Shown in pieces: positions 41,424 to 51,586 of a stretch of DNA of 64,000 bases. How positions within the stretch are numbered: position 1 is the stretch's first letter; every line of letters begins with the position of its first letter. The DNA comes from Saccharomycodes ludwigii. Its lineage: Eukaryota; Ascomycota; Saccharomycetes; Saccharomycodales; Saccharomycodaceae. The notes beneath the pieces are model-generated. The model was not told the DNA's origin. It searched no databases and saw only the letters and a program-made list of their open reading frames with translations. The stretch lies in assembly GCF_020623625.1 (NCBI RefSeq), contig NC_060202.1:638501-702500 (forward strand), in the 5' to 3' direction. A program made the translations under genes and the position numbers.

Positions 41424-43826
41424 ATGAACCTACCATGTTACCGAAAATATCCAATATCAAAAAGATTAGAAACGACAACTGTTAACCAAGCACTTGAAAT
41501 ACCGGGTTTATTTTCAACCTTTACAGCTCCAACTTTGAAAAAACTAAGAATTTGTTCAATATCTTCATCATCAGCCTCTATATTGGCAGGCATAATAGCA
41601 ATTTATTTCTATACAAATATAGATAAAAGGAAAATAGTTTTCAGGCATCAATTTATTTTTTTTGTGTTGATTTTCGACATAATAAAGGCCATAGCACTCT
41701 GCATTTATCCAATAGTCATCCTTATACAAAATGATCTATATCATACAACAAGCTTTTTCGATATAGTTGGATGGTTTACCGCCTTTGCTATTGAGGGAGC
41801 AGATCTTGCTATATTGGCATTTGCCATACATTTTGCCATTTTAATTTTTAACCCACATTTAAAATGGGTAAATTTTAAAACCAAAAATTTGGAAGGTGGG
41901 CTATACAGAGTTAGATATTTTGTTTATTTAGCCTCTTTTGTTATACCCGCCACTTTGGCAAGTTTGGCATTTATCGATTATAACAAACCTAATCAACGGG
42001 TTATCAGCGCTAATCAGGATATCATCTTAGACAACAATAATTATAATTTTAGGCTAACTAATAGCAGTAGAACTGGCGGGTACAAACCATTTAGCACTAG
42101 GTGTTATTTGCCGCCATGGCCATATTGGTATAGATTAGTTTTAAGCTGGGGTCCCAGATATTTTATCATGGTGTCGATCTTAGGAATATATTTAGGAATT
42201 TATGTAAAAGTTTTAAGAGAAAGTCAGAAGATCAATCGTCTATTCATTAAAATCTACAAAAACAAAGAAGAAGAAAAAGAAGAAGAAGTAGAAAAAAATA
42301 TACCGCACACATTCTCTGCAGTTATGAATAATAATTCTTTAACTTTGATTAAAAAATTATATTTTTTATTGTATTTATTTCTAGATAGACTTGGATTGGT
42401 TTTTTTATTAGATAAGTTGAAAACCTCCGTGCTGTTCTCCTCAAAAGCAGAATATTACCCACAGTTTGAAGATCAGGGGCTTATAAATAATAATGCTAGT
42501 CCAATAACTTCGCCGATAGATGATAACAATGATCATGCATATGTGACAGATCCAAAAAGGAAAACGCATTCTAACAACAATAACAATGATGGCAACAATT
42601 TTAGCGAGAATAGTGGTAACAATCATAGTAATAATGTTGTTATTAATACTACTAGTACTAATATTCAAAACTTAAAATCAGATTTTAATGAGGAAATATA
42701 TATCAAATGTAAGAAAAAGACGGAACTAATTAAAAAACAAATCAGTATGATATTTATCTATCCATTATCATATTTTTTACTTTGGATTTTCCCACTTATT
42801 CTTGATGCTACCCAATATCACATAGAAGAGGAAAGGGGCCCCATTATTTGGTTGAATTATATAACAACATTCGCCTATCCATTTAATGCAGTGTTGGATA
42901 CTTTGGTTTTCTTATTTAGAGAAAAACCATGGTTAAACACGTGGAATATTATTGAACGTGAAAAATTGAGGCAAAAGTATTTTATTAATGGAGAAATTGG
43001 TGATTTAGAAGCCGCGAAATTATGTAGAAATACAAAGTTGGGTGAACGAGGCTGGTATTATAGAGGCTCACTAAGAAATAAAACGTGTTGGAAGCATCAA
43101 AGTAGTCTTATTAAGAGAGGGTGTTGGTATATTTATAGATTTGTTAGGGGAACGATATCTATTAATTATGATTATTTCGATAATTGCAATGATGAAAAAT
43201 ATTGGTTTAATTATTACCACGGGTGTGATGAGGCATCTTCTTCATTGACAAGTTTGTTATCATTTTCAACCATTATGCCAGCCCCTGTTGACAACAGTAA
43301 CAATAATAATAACAACAATAATAATAATAATAATAATAATAATGACAATAATATAGAAAAATACACATATAATAATAGAGAAACCTTTACTGGTGATGTT
43401 GATGTTAGTTGGTATTGGAAACTATACCATTTATTACCGTTAAAACATGGGGTTGATTTAGATGAATTGAATAGAGAAATGATTTTAGAGAATAAAAAAA
43501 AGGACTATAGTATTCCTGGGATGGATAATTTTTTATCACTGGCTAATAACTATCGTTTTGATTGTGAGTGTACTGATAATTCTGGTGAAAAAGAGAAATT
43601 ACCTCTGAAGAATAATAATAAAAAGGAAGATAGTGATGATGATGACAATGGTGACAATAATACACGTGCTGATGGCAATAACAATCCAAAAAGCGTATCA
43701 AAAATAGATAAAGAAGACCATTTCCACAATGAGGAGAAAGATGGTGTTTATAATAATAACAACAACCATGGCACTAATTTTTCCAATACATCTATGGATT
43801 TGTTAGATTTTTTAAATAACTCATAA
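41424..43826 (+). CDS. GPR1: Glucose/sucrose-sensing receptor Gpr1 (Git3 family)
   Basis: Gpr1 is the plasma-membrane receptor that couples sugar to Gpa2 and cAMP-PKA signalling. It has 800 residues (961 in S. cerevisiae). Membrane segments are at about 45-64, 74-98, 113-143, 163-185, 234-262, 440-462 and 474-498. The Git3 N-terminal part ends near 262; a third cytosolic loop of about 175 residues (263-437) is Asn/Asp rich with an EEEKEEEVEK run; the Git3 C-terminal part covers the last two segments. The C-tail (500-800) holds long Asn runs (about 626-641) typical for Gpr1. The order SLM3-GPR1 is that of YDL033C-YDL035C. Confidence 0.93.
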   Translation: MNLPCYRKYPISKRLETTTVNQALEIPGLFSTFTAPTLKKLRICSISSSSASILAGIIAIYFYTNIDKRKIVFRHQFIFFVLIFDIIKAIALCIYPIVILIQNDLYHTTSFFDIVGWFTAFAIEGADLAILAFAIHFAILIFNPHLKWVNFKTKNLEGGLYRVRYFVYLASFVIPATLASLAFIDYNKPNQRVISANQDIILDNNNYNFRLTNSSRTGGYKPFSTRCYLPPWPYWYRLVLSWGPRYFIMVSILGIYLGIYVKVLRESQKINRLFIKIYKNKEEEKEEEVEKNIPHTFSAVMNNNSLTLIKKLYFLLYLFLDRLGLVFLLDKLKTSVLFSSKAEYYPQFEDQGLINNNASPITSPIDDNNDHAYVTDPKRKTHSNNNNNDGNNFSENSGNNHSNNVVINTTSTNIQNLKSDFNEEIYIKCKKKTELIKKQISMIFIYPLSYFLLWIFPLILDATQYHIEEERGPIIWLNYITTFAYPFNAVLDTLVFLFREKPWLNTWNIIEREKLRQKYFINGEIGDLEAAKLCRNTKLGERGWYYRGSLRNKTCWKHQSSLIKRGCWYIYRFVRGTISINYDYFDNCNDEKYWFNYYHGCDEASSSLTSLLSFSTIMPAPVDNSNNNNNNNNNNNNNNNDNNIEKYTYNNRETFTGDVDVSWYWKLYHLLPLKHGVDLDELNREMILENKKKDYSIPGMDNFLSLANNYRFDCECTDNSGEKEKLPLKNNNKKEDSDDDDNGDNNTRADGNNNPKSVSKIDKEDHFHNEEKDGVYNNNNNHGTNFSNTSMDLLDFLNNS

Positions 43827-44455
43827 ATTTTGTAAAATTTCCTGTTATTCCGTTGGAAATAGAAGAAGGTGACTATGATATAACCCCGTACTAATATATA
43901 TACATATATATATATATATTCTCTGTTTTCCTCTTTGTGTTGGGACAATTTGTTTCCGTGGATATTACTTGGCGGAGGAAACGTGTTAGTATCTTGAGAT
44001 GAATTTTTATTATTAATGGCTCTTTCGCCCATGAAGCTGAACTGATGTTTTTATTGTTATTACTTTTATATGTATCTTATGTTGTGTCATATATATAACT
44101 AACAGGTATAAGTTATATATAAAGTTTGAATTTATTGATAGAATAACATCCTTTCTGTACAATTTTGGAGACTAGTCGTTTATACACTCTTAAGTTCCTC
44201 AAGTGATCAAATTCATTGATTCGTTTTTATCGCATTGTTAAAGTCATATTGAGCGATGATAATATTGGAATATATTATCATGTGTTGTTAAGAGTATTTA
44301 TTTAATTGTGACATTTGAATACGATTTATAGATATAATACATTTTTTACGAAGAGCGTATATTCCAAGACTTTGAGTATAAAATAATGTTCAGATTTAAA
44401 AGCAATTCCATAGTTAAAATGCTCATTTTTGAAGTAAAAAAAAATTTTTTTTGAT

Positions 44456-44499
<44 letters not shown>

Positions 44500-44576
44500 C
44501 TCCAATCAACTCGTCAACATAATGAAAAACAAAAGCTAATCAAACATAGTAAAAAATTAAAAAAAGGAAAAACAAC
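43827..44576. promoter_or_regulatory. MDM20 upstream region with a 41-base T run
   Basis: This 750-bp region between GPR1 and MDM20 holds T41 (44459-44499), the longest homopolymer of the window, 78 bp before the MDM20 start. A (TA) stretch is at 43893-43918. Confidence 0.7.
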
Positions 44577-46994
44577 ATGAACACTCAAGTTCAACAAGTC
44601 CTGAATATATTGCAAAATGATAATGCATCTTATAAACAGGCTATAACCATAACTAATCAATTGGTGGTCAAATTTCCCTCAGTAACTTTATACAAGGTGT
44701 TAAATCAATATAGTAAATATAAACAATCCCCAAATAAATATTTGGCACCATCCTCCAAAAATATTGATGCTTTAAGACAACTAATTGATAAGACTGTTCC
44801 TAATGATTCTTTATCGTTGGAATGGTTGTACAAATTATTAACTGAACTATGGAATTTTGACGAAAGTTTAAAAATCTACGATAATGCGATGTTTAAATAT
44901 AGAAATTACCAAACCAGTTATGATTGGTTTTTAAAATCTTTGAAAGTAGGGGATCTATTAAACTGTTATAAATCGACCAAACTAATGTTTAATTTTGTGG
45001 GAAACCGTGATAATGATACGAGCGAATTCCGTAGGTTATGTTTTTGGAATGCTGTTTTTGCGATCATGCATTATAAAAACGTCTCAAAATTCGGTGATAG
45101 CACCGCTAAATTGGAGAAACTTAAAGTGGATCTTTTACAAAACGAGGTTTTAATCCGTTTGGAATCTAAAAAGCCATTTGTTAATGATCAAGAGCGTATT
45201 GTTTATTGCCAACTTTGTGAAATTTTAGGGCAAGAAGTTACCATTGTTGATGAATTGTATCCATTATTAGTGAAACAAAACGGCAACCTAGACTTGTATT
45301 TAAAAAATATAATTATTAACTGCAATACGGATTTAAGCAAAGCCTGGGAAATCTGTACCAAATTATTAGAAAATTTAAATGATTACTTAATTTTGCAAAA
45401 GCTTATAGATGTAGGTTATAAAATGGGCAAACAAAAGCAAGACGTTTTGGATCATTTAAACAGTTATGAAAGTTTTAACAAGAGCCGTAACTTTATGTTA
45501 ATTAAATTTGAGTTAGATAGATTATACTCAGTTGGTGAGGGAAGTATTGTGACTGCTGAGCATCTAGAAGAGTATGTTTTGTCATATTATAACAAGCCAT
45601 GTTTTTGTATTGATTTACAAAATATATACCGTGATGCTTCCCCAGCTATTAGCTCAGAAGTTTTAATTGGCAAAATTACAAAGATAGTTGGTGATAAGGG
45701 CATTTCTTCTGATATTTATCAATATAACTTATACGAGTTGGATAGCAAAACTTATAACCAAAAATTGTTGAGTAATTATCCAGAATATGTAGTTGCTAAA
45801 GTTAGACGTAAAATTATGGAAGCGTCTTCTGACATTTCTTTGGATACACGTATAGTTTTAGAGTGTTGTTATATGTTGGAACAGCAAATTAAAGTTACGC
45901 CAAACGAATATGAATTGCATTTGTGGTTGTGTGCGTTGTACTCCCAAATGGGATTTTCCAATGTGGCACAAGATCATTATTATCGCTGTTTAAAAATTAA
46001 AAACATTCAAGTTGATATTTTGGATCATATATTGCACAGTAGATATTCCACTATAACCGCGGTAAAGACAAATGTTAGTACTGGCATGGATAATGTTTAC
46101 ACGAGTATGGAAAGATTACCTAGATTTATCGAAGTTGGTTTGGAAAGGGAGAGCTACAGCAAAATTAATGGTATGTATGAATTATATGCTAGGTTGCAGT
46201 TAAGTTTCACCCGGTTGTACAAATTAGTTGACCAGTTGATTATTTCAAGAACTTTTAATGATCCTAAATTAAGAAAGGAATTAAGTGGCAAATTATTGGC
46301 CTTGTTAGAATTTAATTATCATTACAAGTGTACCGTGGGAGAAAACCATAGATTAAGATTATCCGATAATAGAGATCTAAAAATTTTTGGATGTGATAAC
46401 GTTACTAAAATCTGGTTGAGTTCTAATTCGTACATGAATATTAATGAGACTTGGCTATTTTCCATGATTGTTAAAGAACTAATGATTCAAGATTTTGCAG
46501 AAAATTCCAACAGCAATTTGAAATATATTGAATACTTTGTTAAGAATTGCGATGTTGATACCGCATTCACCAAAGTGGAGGATTGGTCGTTTAACATAAT
46601 CAAAAAATTATATAAAGGTGAGTGTGCTGATAACGTATTGGGTCTATTGGAAGAGTATGAGGGGTTTTTCGTGGACAAATATGGCAATAACTACGGTTGG
46701 TTGATTCCACATACTTATGGTGTGGTTATGAATTTGTTTAAAACTTTGGATGGTATCAAAAGAGTTGGTAGTTTAGTGGCTGCTAACAATTTTAGTCTTA
46801 GAAAGTATATTAAGGAACAATTGAATAAATTAAGGACTAAATATTGTCCAACTATTTTCCAGGATCATTATAAATCCAATATTGAAAAAATTTTGTCAGG
46901 TGCTGATGGTGCCATTGTAGGATTTGATGATGAGTTTAAATCGATGATATTAGATAATATAAATAAAATGTACAAGAACCATAAAAATTTGTAA
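44577..46994 (+). CDS. MDM20: NatB auxiliary subunit Mdm20
   Basis: Mdm20 (Naa25) is the TPR-like ribosome anchor of the NatB N-terminal acetyltransferase, which acetylates proteins starting Met-Asp/Glu/Asn/Gln, including actin and tropomyosin. The 805 residues are close to yeast (796). The protein is all-helical. Segments that agree with yeast Mdm20 are KYKQSPNKY (about 43-51), YDWFLKSLK, NLYLKN-type 'DLYLKNIII', LDHILHSRYSTI (about 482-493), RESYSKINGMYELYARLQ and LRLSDNRDL. Catalytic partner Nat3 is not in the window. In S. cerevisiae it is YOL076W, next to ATP19 (YOL077W-A), which here is 17 kb to the right. Confidence 0.92.
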   Translation: MNTQVQQVLNILQNDNASYKQAITITNQLVVKFPSVTLYKVLNQYSKYKQSPNKYLAPSSKNIDALRQLIDKTVPNDSLSLEWLYKLLTELWNFDESLKIYDNAMFKYRNYQTSYDWFLKSLKVGDLLNCYKSTKLMFNFVGNRDNDTSEFRRLCFWNAVFAIMHYKNVSKFGDSTAKLEKLKVDLLQNEVLIRLESKKPFVNDQERIVYCQLCEILGQEVTIVDELYPLLVKQNGNLDLYLKNIIINCNTDLSKAWEICTKLLENLNDYLILQKLIDVGYKMGKQKQDVLDHLNSYESFNKSRNFMLIKFELDRLYSVGEGSIVTAEHLEEYVLSYYNKPCFCIDLQNIYRDASPAISSEVLIGKITKIVGDKGISSDIYQYNLYELDSKTYNQKLLSNYPEYVVAKVRRKIMEASSDISLDTRIVLECCYMLEQQIKVTPNEYELHLWLCALYSQMGFSNVAQDHYYRCLKIKNIQVDILDHILHSRYSTITAVKTNVSTGMDNVYTSMERLPRFIEVGLERESYSKINGMYELYARLQLSFTRLYKLVDQLIISRTFNDPKLRKELSGKLLALLEFNYHYKCTVGENHRLRLSDNRDLKIFGCDNVTKIWLSSNSYMNINETWLFSMIVKELMIQDFAENSNSNLKYIEYFVKNCDVDTAFTKVEDWSFNIIKKLYKGECADNVLGLLEEYEGFFVDKYGNNYGWLIPHTYGVVMNLFKTLDGIKRVGSLVAANNFSLRKYIKEQLNKLRTKYCPTIFQDHYKSNIEKILSGADGAIVGFDDEFKSMILDNINKMYKNHKNL

Positions 46995-47845
46995 ATAATA
47001 TCTGGAAAGAGGGGAAAAGAGGAGGAATTTATCAATAAAGTGACAAACATAGTGATATATATATATATATATATTTAGAAGTTTTACAAATTAGTGATTA
47101 GAAAAGATTTTATTTTTATTTTTATTTTTATTTTTGTTTTTATTTTTATTTTTATTTTTATTTTTATTTTTATTTTTAGTTAATACTATTTCTGACACCG
47201 GTGTGGTTAAAAGTAGAGCTGAAAGGGATTAAAAGTACACAAGTTGAGGCAGTTCTAGAAGGAAGAGTAATAGTTATGTTGTTTGAGGTTTAGCAAATAG
47301 CACGTGTTAGTTATCCCGCGTGAGAAAGAACATTAAGAGCTTTTCTTGACGCGATGAAAAAAGAACGATAATTTGGTAAAAGGGGCTTTGTTTTTGTATT
47401 ATGACCAGAATTATCAAAACATTGTAATAATAATAATAATCTGGTGTTTTCTTAACGGGATCTCGGAGAAAATGGAAAATAGCAATACAAAAAAAAAAAA
47501 AAACACGAAAAAAACACGAAAAAAAAAGTCTTAATTTTTTTACCTTGTTTTATATTTTATCAAGATTTCACCTAAAGTCAACTCATTAAAATGCTCGAAA
47601 AAGTAAAACATAAATTAAAAAAAAAAAAAAAAAAAAAAAAGGATCATATGTTTATATCATCAATTAAATTATTTATATCTGTTGTTTAGCTTATTTGCAA
47701 AATATTTTTTTTTCCCTCCTTCTTTCTTCCTTTTTTCCAATTCATTCTCTTTTTTTATTTTAATTTATATAAATCGCAAAAGCATACCACAAATTAAAAA
47801 TCCCACTATTTCATAAATTTATTGCTCAAGTTACACATACCAACA
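46995..47845. promoter_or_regulatory. Intergenic MDM20 to mannosyltransferase C, with TTTTTA repeat
   Basis: The region carries about eleven TTTTTA units (47108-47178), a TA repeat (47054-47072) and A runs (47489-47502, 47616-47640). CACGTG-like CACGTGTTAG occurs at 47301. No gene is seen. Confidence 0.6.
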
Positions 47846-49810
47846 ATGTCAGTAATCGGGTTTCGCAACATAAAAGCATTGATATTTCGAATAATAATAA
47901 TATGGTGTTTATTCTATACACTATATTACACAATACACATAATAATGAGATTTGAAGAAGGTGGTACTCCCAGTCAATCATCACAATTCGAAGAATATAA
48001 AAATTCGCTACTAAATTGGTATAAAGATACAACAAGCAATGATGCTGTTGTTTATGAAGAACTGGCAGGCAATGCTGGATCTACCACCATATATGCCAAT
48101 AAACTATCTGACAAAACACATGCTTTTTTTGAAAACGTCATCGACTTAGTCGTACAATATGGGCCACACGGCTCGACCTTTCGTAAATACAACTCTGAAT
48201 GTAATTTTAAAAAAGATATAGGCTACAGACCAGAACATTACCACGATTGGGACCAACTAAGCTTCTACAATCTATCTAATTGTTTAAAAATGTCGGGTAA
48301 AGATAAGGAAATGTTAAAAGACGCACACTTAGAATATACAAATGCACTAACTAAACTAAGATTACCGGAAACTACATATAATGGCGGCAATGGAATTGTT
48401 ATTGTTGGTGGTGGTAAATTCTCTGTGTTGGCTTTGAATTTAATTATTAATTTGAGAAAAACTGGAACGAAAATATTGCCTGTAGAGGTACTAATACCGC
48501 CAAAAAGTTCATCAGCATCCTCCCATGAAAACCAAGACAAAGATTTTTGCGAAAGTTTATTGTTACACCATAAGGAATTCAATGCCAAATGTATTTATTT
48601 TGATAAAATTTTTTCTCGTGATTTAATAGAGAAGAATAAAATTGAATTTAAGGGCTACCAATATAAAAGTATAGCTATTTTGGCATCGAGCTTTTCTAAT
48701 TTGTTGCTATTAGATGCAGATAATACACCAATAAAATCGTTAGACCATGTCTTTGACAGTAAAATCTTTCAGGACACGGGGTTAATCATGTGGCCCGATT
48801 TCTGGAGAAGAACCACCTCTCCAGATTATTATTACATAGCCGATATCGAAATAAATATAAATAAAAGAGTAAGAAACTGTTTAGACAATCTAACCCCCGT
48901 GGAAGTATATAGCGATAGCACTGCTGAGAATAAAAATGTTCCATATCATGACTTCCTAAACACCATACCTGATCCATCAACCGAGTCGGGCCAATTGATG
49001 ATCAATAAATTGGTCCATCTACCTACAATATTGTTGTCCTTTTATTATAACGTATATGGCCCATCATGGTATTATCCACTTTTTTCACAAGGGCGCTCAG
49101 GCGAAGGTGACAAGGAAACATTTATAGCAGCTGCCCATTTTTATAATTTACCATATTATCAGGTCAAGACCATGATTGACACTGATGGATATCATAAACA
49201 CGATGGCAGTGGGTATAGAAGTGTTGCGTTGTATCAACATGATTTTATTCAGGATTATGAATTGTATAAATTGGCCAAAAAAGATATAGAAAAAAAATAT
49301 GGTAAAAGGGGTAACGGTGCGGTCAAATTTGATCCAAACTATTCTTTTGAAAACTTCTACAACAAATATTTCCATAACGAGAAAGTGCAAGGTGGAGATT
49401 CCGGTACTAATACGGACAAGAAGGATATAGATGTCATGTTTATCCACTGCAATTTACCTAAATTTGATCCCTATGAATTATATAGCAATAAAGAATTTCA
49501 AGACTTGCAAAAAGATCAAGATGATAATACTTTCAACAAAAATAGTCAACTACAATTCCGTATTTTTGAAAAATTGGATAAATTAAATAATTTTGACATA
49601 GAACTGGAAATATTTGATAATTACAATAAATACTTATGTGATCCACAGCATCTGATACAATTTGATTATTTGACCAAAAAGTTAAAGTATGGTGATCAGG
49701 AAGATGGTGATATTACCACTAGTTCCACTAGAAATGGTGATCTGGAGTGGTTAAAAATGTGTAAATACATCAAAAATAGATTATTGTTTTTGAAAAACAC
49801 ACCTATATAA
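47846..49810 (+). CDS. MNN2/MNN5-type alpha-1,2-mannosyltransferase, copy C
   Basis: I place the start at the ATG at 47846 (context AACAATG); the frame is open a little further but begins with TTG. The protein has 654 residues. The membrane anchor is at about 11-34, a short stem follows, and the catalytic domain has VGGGKFSVLAL (about 187-197), LLLLDADN with DAD at 290-292, WPDFWRR (316-322), DPSTESGQLMINKLV and GEGDKETF. It resembles copy A (23202-25310) over the entire catalytic domain and lacks the insertions of copy B. The role is alpha-1,2-mannose branching of N-glycan outer chains in the Golgi. Confidence 0.9.
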   Translation: MSVIGFRNIKALIFRIIIIWCLFYTLYYTIHIIMRFEEGGTPSQSSQFEEYKNSLLNWYKDTTSNDAVVYEELAGNAGSTTIYANKLSDKTHAFFENVIDLVVQYGPHGSTFRKYNSECNFKKDIGYRPEHYHDWDQLSFYNLSNCLKMSGKDKEMLKDAHLEYTNALTKLRLPETTYNGGNGIVIVGGGKFSVLALNLIINLRKTGTKILPVEVLIPPKSSSASSHENQDKDFCESLLLHHKEFNAKCIYFDKIFSRDLIEKNKIEFKGYQYKSIAILASSFSNLLLLDADNTPIKSLDHVFDSKIFQDTGLIMWPDFWRRTTSPDYYYIADIEININKRVRNCLDNLTPVEVYSDSTAENKNVPYHDFLNTIPDPSTESGQLMINKLVHLPTILLSFYYNVYGPSWYYPLFSQGRSGEGDKETFIAAAHFYNLPYYQVKTMIDTDGYHKHDGSGYRSVALYQHDFIQDYELYKLAKKDIEKKYGKRGNGAVKFDPNYSFENFYNKYFHNEKVQGGDSGTNTDKKDIDVMFIHCNLPKFDPYELYSNKEFQDLQKDQDDNTFNKNSQLQFRIFEKLDKLNNFDIELEIFDNYNKYLCDPQHLIQFDYLTKKLKYGDQEDGDITTSSTRNGDLEWLKMCKYIKNRLLFLKNTPI

Positions 49811-50275
49811 TAAATAGCATATATTACCCCTTAGTATAAGTTAGCATATTATAATAATACCAACACTAGGGGGAAAAAACGAAGAGAGCAAGGTGTGGGC
49901 CAGTAACCGAAAACTTTGGCAAAAATTATGTCATGTTATTTCCATATTGTTCTTGCTTTTTATATCAACACAGAGTTTTTTATGAACAGTAAAACTTAAA
50001 AATTCATTTCTGGATCAGTAAAGCTAATGAAACCACAACCTATAGTTCCAGAAATTCCCGGAGGTAAAAGTTCCATTGTTCTTATAAGGGACGCGGGAAG
50101 AGGAGATGTGAAAAAAAAAAGACACAAAAAAAAGGTTTTTAAAAAAATTTTTTTTTTTTTTTTTAAATCCATAACTAATAATAAAATTTATATATACTCA
50201 TATATATAACACGCATATATACAAAAAGAGAAAAAAAAGGAAAATTTAAACTATAAAAAAAAATAAACATTCCAA
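49811..50275. other. Convergent 3' intergenic, mannosyltransferase C and GPD
   Basis: AT-rich spacer with a mixed A/T patch (50105-50164). No gene is seen. Confidence 0.6.
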
Positions 50276-51586
50276 TCATTCTTGATCAATGCCCTCCAAA
50301 TCTTCAATCATTTTGGGTAAATCCCTCATGTTCTTACCACCGTAGACTATTTGGTAAACAGCTTCAAACAATGGGAATTCATCTATTTTACCATCATGCT
50401 CTAACCATTCATGAACTTCTTTACAAGTAATAATACCTTGAGCTGATTGACCGTTTAATAACTCCTTTTCAGACTCTTCAGCACTCTTACCAGTCTTAGC
50501 CATATAAGAAGCCACCCTGACGTTTCTTCCACCAGCACAGGTTGTGATCAAATCGGCAACACCAGCAGACTCTCCGTAGTAAGTTTCAACCTCACTATCT
50601 GGGAAATATAATTTACCAAACTTGATAATTTCACCCAACCCAACTCTTTGAATGGCAGAGGAAGCATTATCACCCCAGCCTAAACCTTTGACAAATCCGC
50701 AGCCAAGAGCAACTACATTCTTTAAAGCACCAGCAACAGAAACACCAGCTACATCCTCGACAACATTAACATGGAAGTAAGGTCTATGGAATAAAGCCTT
50801 TAGTACTGCGTGGTCTACATCTTTACCTTCACCTTGGAAATCAGATGGAATACGATAAGCAACGGTGGTTTCAGACCATTTTTCTTTTGCAACCTCAGGA
50901 GCTAGATTAGCACCGGATAAGGCACCACATGCAATATGTAAATTATCGGTAACATAAGAGCTCATTAAACAAACCCCCTTGACTTTATCAATATGGAACC
51001 CTTTCAAACATGAAATAGCTCTTGCTCTGGGTTTTATGTGACCCTTCATTTGAGTAATTAATCTTGGTAAAAACTGATGAGGAATATTAAAAATTATAAT
51101 GTCGGCATCATGAACGGTATCTATTAGATCTGGGTCAGCTACCAAGTTGTCAGGTAAAGTTATATTTGGTAAGTATTTAACGTTTTGGTGCTTGGTATTT
51201 ATAATATGAGTTAGATTTTCTCCGTTAATCTTTTCTTCAAATACCCACATCTTGACTTGTTCATGGAACAATTGAGGTCTTAGTGTAGTATTTTCAGAGA
51301 CAACTTTAGCTATAGTAGTACCCCAATTACCAGAACCAATGACACAGACTCTGAATGGTGGAACGGTATCTGAAGCAGCGGTAGTAGAAGATGAGACTAT
51401 TTGAGAAACTTGATTTAATCTATCGGCCATTTTTCCCTTAGTATTGTAGTATTTGCTATTTAATATGTTTGTTTTTGTGAATTGATGATAAAATTGTCTT
51501 CCAGTATTATAATACTTTAACAATGATAGTGATGATAATAAACTTGATTTGTTTTTTGGGATTTTTAGTGTTTGATAAAGGAACAT
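50276..51586 (-). CDS. GPD1: NAD-dependent glycerol-3-phosphate dehydrogenase
   Basis: It reduces dihydroxyacetone phosphate to glycerol 3-phosphate, the key step for glycerol as osmolyte and redox sink. It has 436 residues from the first ATG (Gpd1 391, Gpd2 440). Residues 1-52 are basic and rich in Ser, Tyr and Leu without acidic residues, like the mitochondrial presequence of Gpd2. Met53 (MADRLNQ, 51430) has the strong context AAAAATGG and gives a 384-residue Gpd1-like form. GSGNWGTTIAK (84-94) is the NAD site. KNVVALGCGFVKG and ESAGVADLITTCAGGRN are substrate blocks. It is a single ancestor-type gene for GPD1/GPD2. A STRE-type CCCCT (51669-51673) and TATATA (51681-51686) lie upstream. Confidence 0.95.
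   Translation of the reverse strand: MFLYQTLKIPKNKSSLLSSLSLLKYYNTGRQFYHQFTKTNILNSKYYNTKGKMADRLNQVSQIVSSSTTAASDTVPPFRVCVIGSGNWGTTIAKVVSENTTLRPQLFHEQVKMWVFEEKINGENLTHIINTKHQNVKYLPNITLPDNLVADPDLIDTVHDADIIIFNIPHQFLPRLITQMKGHIKPRARAISCLKGFHIDKVKGVCLMSSYVTDNLHIACGALSGANLAPEVAKEKWSETTVAYRIPSDFQGEGKDVDHAVLKALFHRPYFHVNVVEDVAGVSVAGALKNVVALGCGFVKGLGWGDNASSAIQRVGLGEIIKFGKLYFPDSEVETYYGESAGVADLITTCAGGRNVRVASYMAKTGKSAEESEKELLNGQSAQGIITCKEVHEWLEHDGKIDEFPLFEAVYQIVYGGKNMRDLPKMIEDLEGIDQE

Noticed and set aside
44085-44125. TAACAGGTATAA resembling the LTR core
   Set aside because: There is no ATG frame after it and the flanks do not align with the LTR family.
51420-51430. PTS2-like peroxisome signal RLNQVSQIV after Met53 of the GPD protein
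   Set aside because: The eighth position lacks His/Gln, so the consensus is not met.
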